Shown in pieces: positions 6,342 to 14,977 of a stretch of 19,484 nt of DNA (position 1 is the first letter of the stretch; each line of letters opens with the position of its first letter). The position numbers were made by a program, and so were the translations under genes. Where the stretch lies: contig CATWDJ010000034.1 in the NCBI GenBank assembly GCA_958349535.1, positions 1-19,484 of the forward strand, in the 5' to 3' direction. This DNA is from Maccoyibacter sp900556645. Lineage in GTDB: Bacteria > Bacillota > Clostridia > Lachnospirales > Lachnospiraceae. The notes under the pieces are model-generated. The model ran no database searches. It was not told where the DNA came from and saw only the letters and a program-made list of their open reading frames with translations.

Positions 6342-8507
6342 ATAAAGACCAAACGGGTTCTTTTGGAAGTACTGGGAGGAACGTTGTGTTTGACAGTTGG
6401 AATGTTTAGCGGGAGTTATGTGAAAGGTGCAGTGAAAGCTATACGGTCGGAATCTGGAAATTATATGGAAATGAGCCAGAGTCTGGAACGGATAGCGGTG
6501 GTAAATTTGGATGCCGGAGTGGAGAAAAACGGAGAGCAGATTTATTATGCAGGAAAAATCATTGAATATCCCAACAGCAACTATCAAACCACCAGTCTGG
6601 AAGAAGCAAAAAAAGGACTTGAAAATGGACAGTATGGAGCCTATGTGATTATTCCGTCCACCTTTTCGGCATCGGTGGACAGTATCAATCAGACCCCACA
6701 GAAAACAGTCTTTGAATACAAGATTAGTGAGGAACTGAACGAAGAAGAGAGAGAAGATATGATATATGAAATTGCTGATTTTGAAAAGACAACCAGCAGT
6801 AATCTCTCCTATATCTATGTGGATGCAATCCTAAAAGAGATACATAGTGTACAGGACGGAGCATCTACCATCATGGGCAACGACAGTGCAGAGAAAGAAG
6901 CACTTTTAAGTGTTCAACCGGAAAACCTGATAGAGCCGGTAGAATTTACAGAATTGCGGGAAAACAACGAAGTAGTAAAACCGGTAGATTTAAGTGCCGA
7001 GAATAGCAATCTGGATAAATCCGTGCGGAGTCTGGAGAAGGATTTTAATAATGCTTTGGACGATGGACAAAAGGATTATCAAAAGGTAGTTGAAAACAAC
7101 AAAAATCTGGAAAAAGCTCTGGCAGGATTGGAAAAAAGTATTGAAAAAACAGATCCGTTTTTAGACACAAATGGAAACTGTAATTATACAGCCGGTCTTG
7201 CAAAAGTGAATCAGGTGATTGATGAAAAAAACACACAGATTACGGATAAACGGGATTTGTTAAAAGATAGTCTTACAGCAGAAGTGATAAGTTATAAGGA
7301 TAATCAGACAAATAAATTGGCACAACAGAGGAATACCATCCAGAATGATTTAAAGCAAAGTGTTCTAAGCGATATGCAGACTTCTGTAAATAGTCAGCTT
7401 CAGAGCATCAATGAGAGCAATGCAAATTCCATCAGCACTCAGAATTTGGCAATTCAAGAAGAACTTGGCACATATCAGGAAGAACTTCAAAATGCTGTGA
7501 ACAAGCAGTTGGACATTTACCAAAAAGAAAGTATTGAAGCTTATAATGAGGCAGCAGAGGAAGAAAACCAAAAAATTCAGGAACTCAAAGAAGCGGCACA
7601 GGAGCTGGAAGATACCGATGAGGATAATTTGATGTATCCTTTAAAGCTAAATAATCTCCTAAGAAAGATAGAAGCTTTAGAGGAAAAAGAAGCCATTACC
7701 ATGCCCGCAGAACTGGAAGATTTGGAAGTTCCCCTTACAGAACGTTATGAGGGAGAATTGATGGCAGATATGACAAGGCTGAGAGAAAATCTGACCTTAG
7801 AAAATGCCAAAAAAGAGGATGGAAACAGTCTGGAACTGCCTGCGGTGGATGTGAGCATACCAAATGCATCGATTACTTTGCAGGTGTCAGATATTACTTA
7901 TCAGATGCCGAGTTTGGTGTTGGAGAATCCCACCGTACAGCAGACGCGTTTGGAGGAAATAGAAAATTACTATAAAGTATCCAAGGATGGTCTGGAAAGA
8001 ACCTTTGAGAAAAACGTGGTAGAAGTTGTGGAAAAACGCAATCGAGAGATACAGGCAGATGTATTCCAAAATATCAATGAGTTCTCAAAAGAACAGCGGG
8101 AATATCAGTATGGACTGGATTCCTTCGACCCGTACAGCTATATGGATTACACAGATATATCCAATCAGCTGATGAAAATATCCGATGCCATTTCAGATAT
8201 GGAAACCGATATGAATGACCGGAATGAGGAATATCTGAATTACACGGCAGATGTATATGAATTGGCGAATGAACACACCAGGATTTTGCAGGAGGATATG
8301 TTGCGAGCAAACGAAAAAACCGGACAGAACATCATCAATCAAATTGATGTATTAAAAAATTCACGTATCGATAAAAACAAGACCAATGTGTCTATTTTAC
8401 AGGGAATCACCCAGAAACTGACATTTACCAGAATGGGAGATCTTCCATATCGGGAAGCCTATGACTTCATCGTGAATCCATTAGAGTATCAAAGAGTTGA
8501 TAAATAA
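6342..8507 (+). CDS. esaA: EsaA/YueB-like type VII secretion protein without C-terminal membrane bundle
   Basis: Full-length EsaA/YueB proteins have one N-terminal TM, a long extracellular stalk and a C-terminal multi-TM (YhgE/Pip-type) domain. Here a basic KTKR is followed by a hydrophobic segment (VLLEVLGGTLCLTVGM, about residues 6-21). Next come the conserved VVNLDAG, then NGEQIYYAGK, a GLENGQYGAYVIIPSTFS block, and some 500 residues of coiled-coil-rich stalk (AEENQKIQELKEAAQELE). It ends at YDFIVNPLEYQ, the type of segment that precedes the C-terminal TM bundle in the family, and then stops. The bundle is absent, and no TM-rich frame follows. Start: GGGAGGAG (6325-6332) points to AUA 6342 or ACG 6339, giving (M)KTKRVLLEVLGG. 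The first conventional start is TTG 6363, which lacks an RBS and would remove the basic residues before the TM. First gene of the operon. Confidence 0.75.
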   Translation: MKTKRVLLEVLGGTLCLTVGMFSGSYVKGAVKAIRSESGNYMEMSQSLERIAVVNLDAGVEKNGEQIYYAGKIIEYPNSNYQTTSLEEAKKGLENGQYGAYVIIPSTFSASVDSINQTPQKTVFEYKISEELNEEEREDMIYEIADFEKTTSSNLSYIYVDAILKEIHSVQDGASTIMGNDSAEKEALLSVQPENLIEPVEFTELRENNEVVKPVDLSAENSNLDKSVRSLEKDFNNALDDGQKDYQKVVENNKNLEKALAGLEKSIEKTDPFLDTNGNCNYTAGLAKVNQVIDEKNTQITDKRDLLKDSLTAEVISYKDNQTNKLAQQRNTIQNDLKQSVLSDMQTSVNSQLQSINESNANSISTQNLAIQEELGTYQEELQNAVNKQLDIYQKESIEAYNEAAEEENQKIQELKEAAQELEDTDEDNLMYPLKLNNLLRKIEALEEKEAITMPAELEDLEVPLTERYEGELMADMTRLRENLTLENAKKEDGNSLELPAVDVSIPNASITLQVSDITYQMPSLVLENPTVQQTRLEEIENYYKVSKDGLERTFEKNVVEVVEKRNREIQADVFQNINEFSKEQREYQYGLDSFDPYSYMDYTDISNQLMKISDAISDMETDMNDRNEEYLNYTADVYELANEHTRILQEDMLRANEKTGQNIINQIDVLKNSRIDKNKTNVSILQGITQKLTFTRMGDLPYREAYDFIVNPLEYQRVDK

Positions 8508-8583
8508 TATTGTTACTCACAGAGAAGACAATATCATTTATAAAAAACAAAACGAGTACAAAAGGTATGAGGAGGAAAAAAAC

Positions 8584-8877
8584 ATGGGAAATCAATTAAG
8601 CATGCAGTATTCCGATATGGAAGCTGCTATCCAGAAACTTCAGACAGAGTGCACAAACTTTGAGAACACTACACGGTCTATGACCAATCATGTGAATTCT
8701 CTGTGCGATGCATGGAAAGCAGATGCAAGTCCGATTTACAAACAGGATTATGCAAAACTGACCAAGAATTTTGACAAGACTTTACAGGTAGTTCGTGAGT
8801 TGATTAAATCCACAAACAATTATATCAACGATATGAAACAGTTGGATAAATCATACTCCAAGAGCAAAATCCAGTAA
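8584..8877 (+). CDS. WXG100-family (ESAT-6-like) secreted protein with a WKA turn
   Basis: The 97-residue protein has two predicted helices separated by a turn at residues 42-47 (DAWKAD), where the family signature W-x-G would sit. Here Gly is Ala (Trp44, Ala46). Length, helix-turn-helix layout and position in the Ess operon identify it as the EsxA-type substrate, expected to be exported as a helical hairpin dimer. No clear Y-x-x-x-D/E tail is present; the closest is YINDM (about residue 80). GGAGG (8571-8575) fixes ATG 8584. The open frame extends upstream to 8497, but that part overlaps the EsaA-like gene and its ATG there lacks an RBS. Confidence 0.88.
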   Translation: MGNQLSMQYSDMEAAIQKLQTECTNFENTTRSMTNHVNSLCDAWKADASPIYKQDYAKLTKNFDKTLQVVRELIKSTNNYINDMKQLDKSYSKSKIQ

Positions 8878-8889
8878 AAAAGCATCAAA

Positions 8890-8911
8890 GGTGGCTGTTA
8901 TTACAGCCGCC
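8890..8911 (+). terminator. Intercistronic hairpin after the WXG100 gene
   Basis: GGTGGCTGT / ACAGCCGCC (8890-8898 with 8903-8911) forms a 9-bp stem with one G-U pair and a TATT loop, 12 nt after the stop. It lacks a T-run (followed by TTCCATG). It is therefore more likely a processing, stability or partial-termination element that raises the WXG100 message relative to downstream genes than a full terminator. Confidence 0.5.
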
Positions 8912-8942
8912 TTCCATGCGTAAAAGAAAGGGAGAGTGAAGG

Positions 8943-9158
8943 ATGATTGTCACAATTGAGTCAGAAGAAAAAGCGTGGGATATTGCTGCAGATGAAAACA
9001 GCAGTATTGAAAATACATTGAGAATATTAATGGAAAAAGGAATGGTAACCAGTGTAACAGGAGAGGTATATTCCATGAGAAAAAAGAGAAATGTGGATAC
9101 CGAAAAATCTTATCGGGAAAATGGAATATATCACGGGGATATTTTAAAAATCGGATAG
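8943..9158 (+). CDS. yukD: YukD/EsaB-like ubiquitin-fold protein of the type VII system
   Basis: The 71-residue cytoplasmic protein begins MIVTIESEEKAWDIAAD. The pattern is a ubiquitin-like beta-strand, turn and helix (SSIENTLRILMEKG), then strands ending in GDILKIG, the typical YukD C-terminal GD-x-L-x-(I/L) element. Family length is about 75-80. It lies between the WXG100 and EssA-like genes, as in other type VIIb loci. GGGAGAG at 8929-8935 is the likely RBS. The assignment rests mainly on size, fold pattern and synteny. Confidence 0.8.
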   Translation: MIVTIESEEKAWDIAADENSSIENTLRILMEKGMVTSVTGEVYSMRKKRNVDTEKSYRENGIYHGDILKIG

Positions 9159-9170
9159 AGGAAAAAACGT

Positions 9171-9617
9171 ATGAGCAGTTATGAAAATCAAGAAGAGGTC
9201 ACAGGACAGGATACACAACAAAGTGATTTGGATTTAAATCCGGACATTATCCGTAACCGGACGGAGACCTACACCTCGCTGTCTGATTTGTACGACGTAC
9301 AATTATTTACAGACCAACGAGTGGAGGAAAATCGGCAACACCGGGAGCGAAAAGAAAAAGAAGAAAAAAAGGTCACAGATGGCGTTTTTATAAATCAGAC
9401 GGCAGCAGCGGATGTGGATGCCCAAAGAATAACAGAGCTGTTTGCAGAACCGTTGGTTATTAAAAAAAATCAGGATTATGCGGGAAACACAGCAGCAAAA
9501 ACCGGTTTTTTTATCGGTGGAGCGGTTCTCATTATACTTGTTTTTGTGGTAATGATAACCGGATATTTTAAAAAGAAAAAACAGACAAAGGAAGCAGAGG
9601 AGAATGGTTATGAATGA
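9171..9617 (+). CDS. essA: EssA-like single-pass membrane protein
   Basis: The 148-residue protein has a polar N-terminal part and a charged helical stretch (about 52-68, ENRQHRERKEKEEKK). One TM segment lies at about 111-132 (GFFIGGAVLIILVFVVMITG), with a basic tail KKKKQ. The element SDLYDVQLF followed by a charged helix and then VFINQ resembles the YDTTLF...MFNQ pattern I recall for staphylococcal EssA, as do its size and its C-terminal TM. Unlike that EssA it shows no N-terminal signal peptide. GAGGA (9158-9162) overlaps the preceding stop, indicating translational coupling. Its 3' end overlaps the EssB start by 8 nt. Confidence 0.6.
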   Translation: MSSYENQEEVTGQDTQQSDLDLNPDIIRNRTETYTSLSDLYDVQLFTDQRVEENRQHRERKEKEEKKVTDGVFINQTAAADVDAQRITELFAEPLVIKKNQDYAGNTAAKTGFFIGGAVLIILVFVVMITGYFKKKKQTKEAEENGYE

Positions 9618-10809
9618 GAAAGAAAACATTACAAAAAGAATCAGAAAAGCAAATATGTCGGCACAAGACCGATATGATTGGGGGAAAATGATATTTCCGC
9701 AGGAGAAATGTTTGCAAAGCAGTTATGAAGAGGAAAAAGAAGAATTGATTTTTTTCTATGATACAGAAGGATATAAACCTTTTGTGCAAATTAAAAAGGA
9801 ACGAAGAGAAGAGGCAATGATTAATCTGCTGGACTGTGGGAATCTCATAGAGGTATGCCGAAATTACAAAGTTGAGCTGCGTCCGGAAAACCTTTATTAT
9901 GACATCCATAATCAGGTATTTGTCATGTACCGGGATGTCTATGGAAAAGGCGAGGAATTTGACGAAGAGGAATTTCTAAAGCAGTACAAGGCGTTGACCG
10001 GATTTGTGTTACAGGATAAATACAATTATGAGGATTATTATGACGGTGGAATGGAGCTTTTGCAAAAAGATAAGTTTTTAGAACTTATTGCAAAGGCAGA
10101 TACGGTGGAAGAGATAGAGAAATGTCTTTTAGAAGAATATGAGCGGCTGATTGCGGAACACCGTGAAACCAAGATAGAGATAGATAAGAAAAAGTATAAA
10201 AGAAAAAAGACAGCCCTTGCAGTGACAAGTATATTATTGGTATTGGCACTGACATTCAGCGGATATGAACTGTTTTGGATGAAACCTTATGAGAGAGCCG
10301 TTATCAAAGCCCAGAGAGATTATCTGAAAATTAATTATAGCGGAGTGATTGAAGATTTTGAGAAAACAGATATGAGCCGTCTGTCTGTATATGATAAATA
10401 CATTCTGGCATATTCTTATATTCAGTGTGAGAATCTGACAGAAGAACAAAAAAAGAACATTAACAGTGCCTTGTCGTTGGATACCAATGAGAAGATATTG
10501 GATTATTGGATTGCCCTTGGAAGACTGGAGGTTTCAGAGGCAGAAAACATTGCACAGCAGGTATCGGATAATGATTTGCTGTTGTATGCGTATCTCAAAG
10601 AAAAAAATATGCTGGAAACCGATACCGAGATAAGCGGAAGTGAAAAAGAAGAGCGAATGGAAGAACTGGATTCTAAAATCGAACGTTTATTAGAGGGAGA
10701 TGAGGACGAGACCGAAGAAGAGACAACAGAAGAAACAACAGGAGCAACAGGGGAAGATACAATCACAGAGAATAATCAAGAGGGAGAAAATGGAACAACA
10801 AATGAGTGA
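9610..10809 (+). CDS. essB: EssB/YukC-like type VII secretion membrane protein
   Basis: EssB/YukC is a core component that links the secretion complex in the membrane. From ATG 9610 the protein has 399 residues: a cytoplasmic pseudokinase-like domain (about 1-195, with IFFYDTEGYKPF and LRPENLYYD), one TM (about 201-221, ALAVTSILLVLALTF), and an extracytoplasmic helical domain (about 225-335, YLKINYSGVIEDFEKTD, YILAYSYIQCENLT). It ends in a low-complexity Glu/Thr-rich tail. The RBS GAGGAG (9597-9602) spaces better to ATG 9610 than to ATG 9604. The gene overlaps the EssA-like gene by 8 nt and EssC by about 20 nt, so the three are translationally coupled. Confidence 0.88.
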   Translation: MNEKENITKRIRKANMSAQDRYDWGKMIFPQEKCLQSSYEEEKEELIFFYDTEGYKPFVQIKKERREEAMINLLDCGNLIEVCRNYKVELRPENLYYDIHNQVFVMYRDVYGKGEEFDEEEFLKQYKALTGFVLQDKYNYEDYYDGGMELLQKDKFLELIAKADTVEEIEKCLLEEYERLIAEHRETKIEIDKKKYKRKKTALAVTSILLVLALTFSGYELFWMKPYERAVIKAQRDYLKINYSGVIEDFEKTDMSRLSVYDKYILAYSYIQCENLTEEQKKNINSALSLDTNEKILDYWIALGRLEVSEAENIAQQVSDNDLLLYAYLKEKNMLETDTEISGSEKEERMEELDSKIERLLEGDEDETEEETTEETTGATGEDTITENNQEGENGTTNE

Positions 10810-13800
10810 GAAAATTTATCTTAGAAAAAAAGAAATATCCATCGGAGCAGAGGGAAGAAATATTACGATACCAAAAGCTTCCGTTGAATTATTAATAAAA
10901 GAAAATGTTATAGAAGTCTATGCTGACAGAGACAATACCGGAGATTTGTGGAAAGGAGAAACTTTAAAAGAAGGGACCTCCTATACATTAGAAGAGGAAA
11001 GTCCGCTTCAGGTAGGAGAAGTGGAAATAGTATTCTACCAGAATACCCTCTTGATTCGGGCAGAAGAAGAGGATTATACGACGGACCTGTTAGAGATTAG
11101 GGGAGAAAGCAATGAATTTGAAGGCTTCCCGAACTATAAGCGTTCTCCGCGTATCATCAAGCGGATTCCAAAAGACCGGATTGAAATACAGAATCCACCG
11201 GAAAAATCCAGCATGGGTAAAACCAGTCTGGTGCAGATGATTGTGCCGCCGGTTATTATGACGGCAGTTACTGTGGTAATCGGAATTTTTATGAAGATGG
11301 GAGCGTTTATGATGCTCTCTGCATTGACCACATTGCTGACTACAGTTTTTACGGTAGTGCGTTATTTTAATGAGCGGAAAGAGTGCAAGGAAAAGAATGA
11401 AAAACGGGAAGAGATGTACCGCAATTACCTGTTGGACAAGCGAAAAGAACTGAATCATGCCAGAAATCAGGAACAGGAGGCTTGGTTTTACAATTATCCA
11501 CGGGTGGAAGAAATTGAAAAACTGACACAGGAGTATAGTCCCCGTATCTACGAGAGAAATAGCGATGATGATGATTTCCTGACGGTATCCGTAGGCTATA
11601 TGGAGGATATGGTAAGCTTTCCTATAGAATTTGAGTCCGGTGGAATGCAATATGAAAAAGATGAACTCCAAATGGAAGGAGAGGCTTTGAAACACAGTTT
11701 TGAAAGACTGGAAGAGAAGCCTCTGATTGTGGACTTGAAAAAAGCCCATCTGGGTCTTGTGGGAGACAAGGAAAATGTGCATGAACAGTTAAAATTGATG
11801 ATTACCCAGTTGGCGTTTGCACAGAGTTATCATGATTTACAGATTATTGCGATTTACAATAAGATTTATGATGATGAATTTGCGTGGATGAAATGGCTGC
11901 CTCACTGTAAGGTGCAGTCTCTAAATCTGCGGGGTATTATCAATTCAGAGCACATGAGAGATCAGGTGTTGGGAAGTATTCTTCAGATTTTAAAAGACAG
12001 AAAAATGAAGTGGGAGGAGAAGAAAAAAGAAGCTAAATTTTCTCCGTACTATCTCTTTGTCATAGATGAGCCAAAGCTGATTTCGTCTCATGCCATTATG
12101 GAATATCTGGACAAAGAAGGAGAACAGATGGCGTTTTCTATTATCTATACCACGCAGCAGATGGCGAATCTGCCGGATAATATCGGAACAGTTGTGGAAC
12201 TTTTGGACTCCCAGAAGGGGCGGATGGTCTTAAACGAGAAAAAATTCGTAGATAAAAATATCAATCTCTATCATACGGGAGAAACCAATCTGGAGTGGAT
12301 TGCCAGAAATCTGAGTGTCCTTCATCATGAGCAGGGGATTGTATCTCAGATACCGGAAAATATCACCTTTTATGATATGTATCAAATTCAATCCGCAGAG
12401 GAATTACATGCGGCGGAGCGTTGGGAAAAGAGTCAGTCCCATAAGACTTTGGCAGTTCCGCTGGGGGTTCGTGGAAATGAAGAGTATGTATATCTGAATC
12501 TTCATGAAAAAGCCCATGGACCTCACGGTTTGGTGGCAGGAACCACCGGTTCCGGTAAATCAGAGATTATCCAATCCTATATTCTTTCGCTGGCGGTCAA
12601 TTTCCATCCTTACGAAGTGGGATTTTTATTGATTGACTATAAGGGAGGCGGAATGGCAGGTCTCTTTAAGAATCTGCCTCATTTATTGGGAACCATTACA
12701 AACTTAGATGGAACGGAAAGCAAACGTGCCATGGCATCCATCAAAAGCGAGCTGAAACGACGCCAGAGAATTTTTAGCCAGTATGGAGTCAACCATATCA
12801 ATGGTTACAATAAACTCTTTAAAAACGGTGAAGCGAAAATTCCGATTCCACACCTCTTCTTAATCAGTGATGAGTTTGCAGAGCTGAAAAAAGAGCAGCC
12901 GGATTTTATGGCAGAGCTGATATCTACAGCCAGAATCGGACGAAGTCTGGGAGTGCATCTGATTTTAGCAACCCAGAAGCCTTCCGGTGTGGTAGATGAC
13001 CAGATTTGGTCCAACTCAAAATTCAAGCTGGCATTGAAGGTACAGGATGAAAGTGACAGCCGGGAAATCCTAAAAACACCGGATGCTGCATTTATTACCC
13101 AGCCGGGACGTGCCTATCTGCAGGTGGGAAATAATGAAATTTATGAGCTGTTTCAGTCAGCATGGAGCGGTGCCACGGTAGGAAATGAAGGTGTGGCAGA
13201 GAAGGTGGACAACCGTGTATTCTTTGTAAATGAACTGGGACAGGGAGAGCTTTTAAATGAGGATTTGGATACGGAAGAAGAAAGCAACGAGAAGAAAATG
13301 ACCCAGTTAGAAGCTATTGTAAACTATGTGCAGCGGGTATTTGAAGAACAGCACTGTGAGCGTGTACCAAAACCGTGGCTTCCGGCACTTGCTGACAGAT
13401 TGACCAGTCCGATACAGGAGATTTGTCCAAAAGAAAGTGCAGTTTTGCAATTCCCACTGGGATTAGTGGATATCCCGGAAGAGCAGAGTCAGGAAGAATA
13501 TATTATAGATATCGAAAAAGAGGGCAACCTTGGATATTTTTCTGCCAGCGGATATGGAAAATCTACGGTACTGACCACTTGTATTCTGAGCTTGGCAAGA
13601 CAGAATACGGTTTCTAACCTGAATTTTTACATCTTTGATTTTGGAAACAGTGCGTTAATTCCTTTAAAAGAACTGCATCATACGGCAGATTATATTACCT
13701 ATGATGATGAGGAAAAACGCAATAAATTCTTTAAGTTGATACAGATGGAAATGAAGCAGAGAAAACAGTTATTAGCACAAAATTCTGCTCAGAACTTTAC

Positions 13801-14965
13801 TGTATACAATCAGATTGCGGAGGAACCGTTAAAAGCCATCGTTATTATTGTGGATAACATGGACATTTTAAAGGAAATCGGCATGGATGAGGAAGAAGAA
13901 TTTACCAAGATAGCCAGAGACGGTGCCGGATTGGGAATCTATCTGATTTTCTCTGCTCAGAGTGAAAGCGGTATCCGTTACGGAACTTTGAATAACATTA
14001 AGCAAAAAGTAGCCGGATATATGTATGATGCATCGGATATCTCCAGTCTTGTGGGACGGGGAGAGTATACTCTGCCGGACAAAAAAGGCAGAGTAATGGT
14101 AAAATACAAGGGTGTTAATATCATGCAGGTGTATACAGCAGTAGAATTTGAGAATGAGATTTCTTACATAGAGAATATCAAGGAGAGTGTGGCACAAATC
14201 AATGCCTGCTATCCTGATGAGATTGCTCCGAAAATACCGGTATTGCCGGAAAATCTCCAATATGTACAGTTGGAAGAGTATGAGGTAGCAGAAGAAGAGA
14301 AAGAACTGGTATTAGGACTGGATGTAGAAAATGTGGTACAGGAAGGTATCGTAAAAGGACAGTCTCCGTTTGTGATTATCGGAGAAAGTCAGAGAGGAAA
14401 GACCAATGCCCTGAAATGTATTCTGAATCAGATGGATTATGGAGATACGGTTTATGTCTTTGACTCCCAGAGCCGTGAATTAAATACCTATAAAGAAAAG
14501 GGAGAGATGCATTTTATCCGTACGCAGGAAGATATTACGGAATTTGTAAACTTTATGGAGGAAATCGGAAACAGCCGTATGGAGACATTTAACGAGGAAC
14601 TCGCGGCAAATCCGGAGCTTACCATGCAGGAGTTTTTGGCATGGCAGCAGCCAATCTATGTCATTGTGGATGAGGCAGATGTATTTGTAGAAATGGTCAA
14701 CGAAGAGCATGAGAATGAGATTGCAGATATTCTGGAAAAAGCAGCCAGCATGGGTGTCATGATAGTTCTTTCTGTACACGGGGTAAAATTCCATGGATAT
14801 GATGAACTGACCAGTTGGATTAAAAATGCAAATGATGGTCTGGTATTGGGAGAACAGGGAAATTGTGAGATTTTCCAAGTGGGATACGGTGTCAATATAG
14901 AAATGGGAAGAGGTCTATTATTCCGCAACGGAAATTCAAAAAAAATCATGGTTCCCGAGTGTTAG
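10790..14965 (+). CDS. essC: EssC/YukBA-type FtsK/SpoIIIE ATPase, motor of the type VII secretion system
   Basis: The 1391-residue protein has the complete EssC layout. It starts with a forkhead-associated-like region (about 1-130) and two TM helices (about 147-190). Three FtsK/SpoIIIE-type ATPase domains follow. D1 has Walker A GTTGSGKS (584-591), followed by LLIDYKGGGMAGLF, and Walker B LFLISDEF (Asp694-Glu695). D2 has SASGYGKS (918-925) and a Walker B IIVDN lacking the catalytic Glu. D3 has GESQRGKT (1198-1205) and VIVDEAD (Asp1294-Glu1295). The start is ATG 10790 with GAGGGAG at 10780-10786; ATG 10802 (MSEKIYL) is an alternative. Both lie inside the end of essB. The longer open frame from 10700 is an out-of-frame extension. 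It is followed directly by candidate substrates, consistent with its C-terminal domains recognising them. Confidence 0.95.
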   Translation: MEQQMSEKIYLRKKEISIGAEGRNITIPKASVELLIKENVIEVYADRDNTGDLWKGETLKEGTSYTLEEESPLQVGEVEIVFYQNTLLIRAEEEDYTTDLLEIRGESNEFEGFPNYKRSPRIIKRIPKDRIEIQNPPEKSSMGKTSLVQMIVPPVIMTAVTVVIGIFMKMGAFMMLSALTTLLTTVFTVVRYFNERKECKEKNEKREEMYRNYLLDKRKELNHARNQEQEAWFYNYPRVEEIEKLTQEYSPRIYERNSDDDDFLTVSVGYMEDMVSFPIEFESGGMQYEKDELQMEGEALKHSFERLEEKPLIVDLKKAHLGLVGDKENVHEQLKLMITQLAFAQSYHDLQIIAIYNKIYDDEFAWMKWLPHCKVQSLNLRGIINSEHMRDQVLGSILQILKDRKMKWEEKKKEAKFSPYYLFVIDEPKLISSHAIMEYLDKEGEQMAFSIIYTTQQMANLPDNIGTVVELLDSQKGRMVLNEKKFVDKNINLYHTGETNLEWIARNLSVLHHEQGIVSQIPENITFYDMYQIQSAEELHAAERWEKSQSHKTLAVPLGVRGNEEYVYLNLHEKAHGPHGLVAGTTGSGKSEIIQSYILSLAVNFHPYEVGFLLIDYKGGGMAGLFKNLPHLLGTITNLDGTESKRAMASIKSELKRRQRIFSQYGVNHINGYNKLFKNGEAKIPIPHLFLISDEFAELKKEQPDFMAELISTARIGRSLGVHLILATQKPSGVVDDQIWSNSKFKLALKVQDESDSREILKTPDAAFITQPGRAYLQVGNNEIYELFQSAWSGATVGNEGVAEKVDNRVFFVNELGQGELLNEDLDTEEESNEKKMTQLEAIVNYVQRVFEEQHCERVPKPWLPALADRLTSPIQEICPKESAVLQFPLGLVDIPEEQSQEEYIIDIEKEGNLGYFSASGYGKSTVLTTCILSLARQNTVSNLNFYIFDFGNSALIPLKELHHTADYITYDDEEKRNKFFKLIQMEMKQRKQLLAQNSAQNFTVYNQIAEEPLKAIVIIVDNMDILKEIGMDEEEEFTKIARDGAGLGIYLIFSAQSESGIRYGTLNNIKQKVAGYMYDASDISSLVGRGEYTLPDKKGRVMVKYKGVNIMQVYTAVEFENEISYIENIKESVAQINACYPDEIAPKIPVLPENLQYVQLEEYEVAEEEKELVLGLDVENVVQEGIVKGQSPFVIIGESQRGKTNALKCILNQMDYGDTVYVFDSQSRELNTYKEKGEMHFIRTQEDITEFVNFMEEIGNSRMETFNEELAANPELTMQEFLAWQQPIYVIVDEADVFVEMVNEEHENEIADILEKAASMGVMIVLSVHGVKFHGYDELTSWIKNANDGLVLGEQGNCEIFQVGYGVNIEMGRGLLFRNGNSKKIMVPEC

Positions 14966-14977
14966 GATGGTGAAGGT

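Noticed and set aside
8497..8583. Longer WXG100 start at ATG 8497
   Set aside because: It overlaps the end of the EsaA-like gene, lacks an RBS and would add 29 residues atypical of the family; GGAGG points to ATG 8584.
10700..10789. EssC start at ATG 10700
   Set aside because: The region is the out-of-frame reading of the Glu/Thr-rich essB tail and gives a low-complexity Arg/Gln/Lys segment with no RBS.
11090..11782. 230-codon antisense open frame within essC
   Set aside because: Cys/His/Phe-rich translation with no RBS, complementary to a well-supported conserved gene; a shadow frame.
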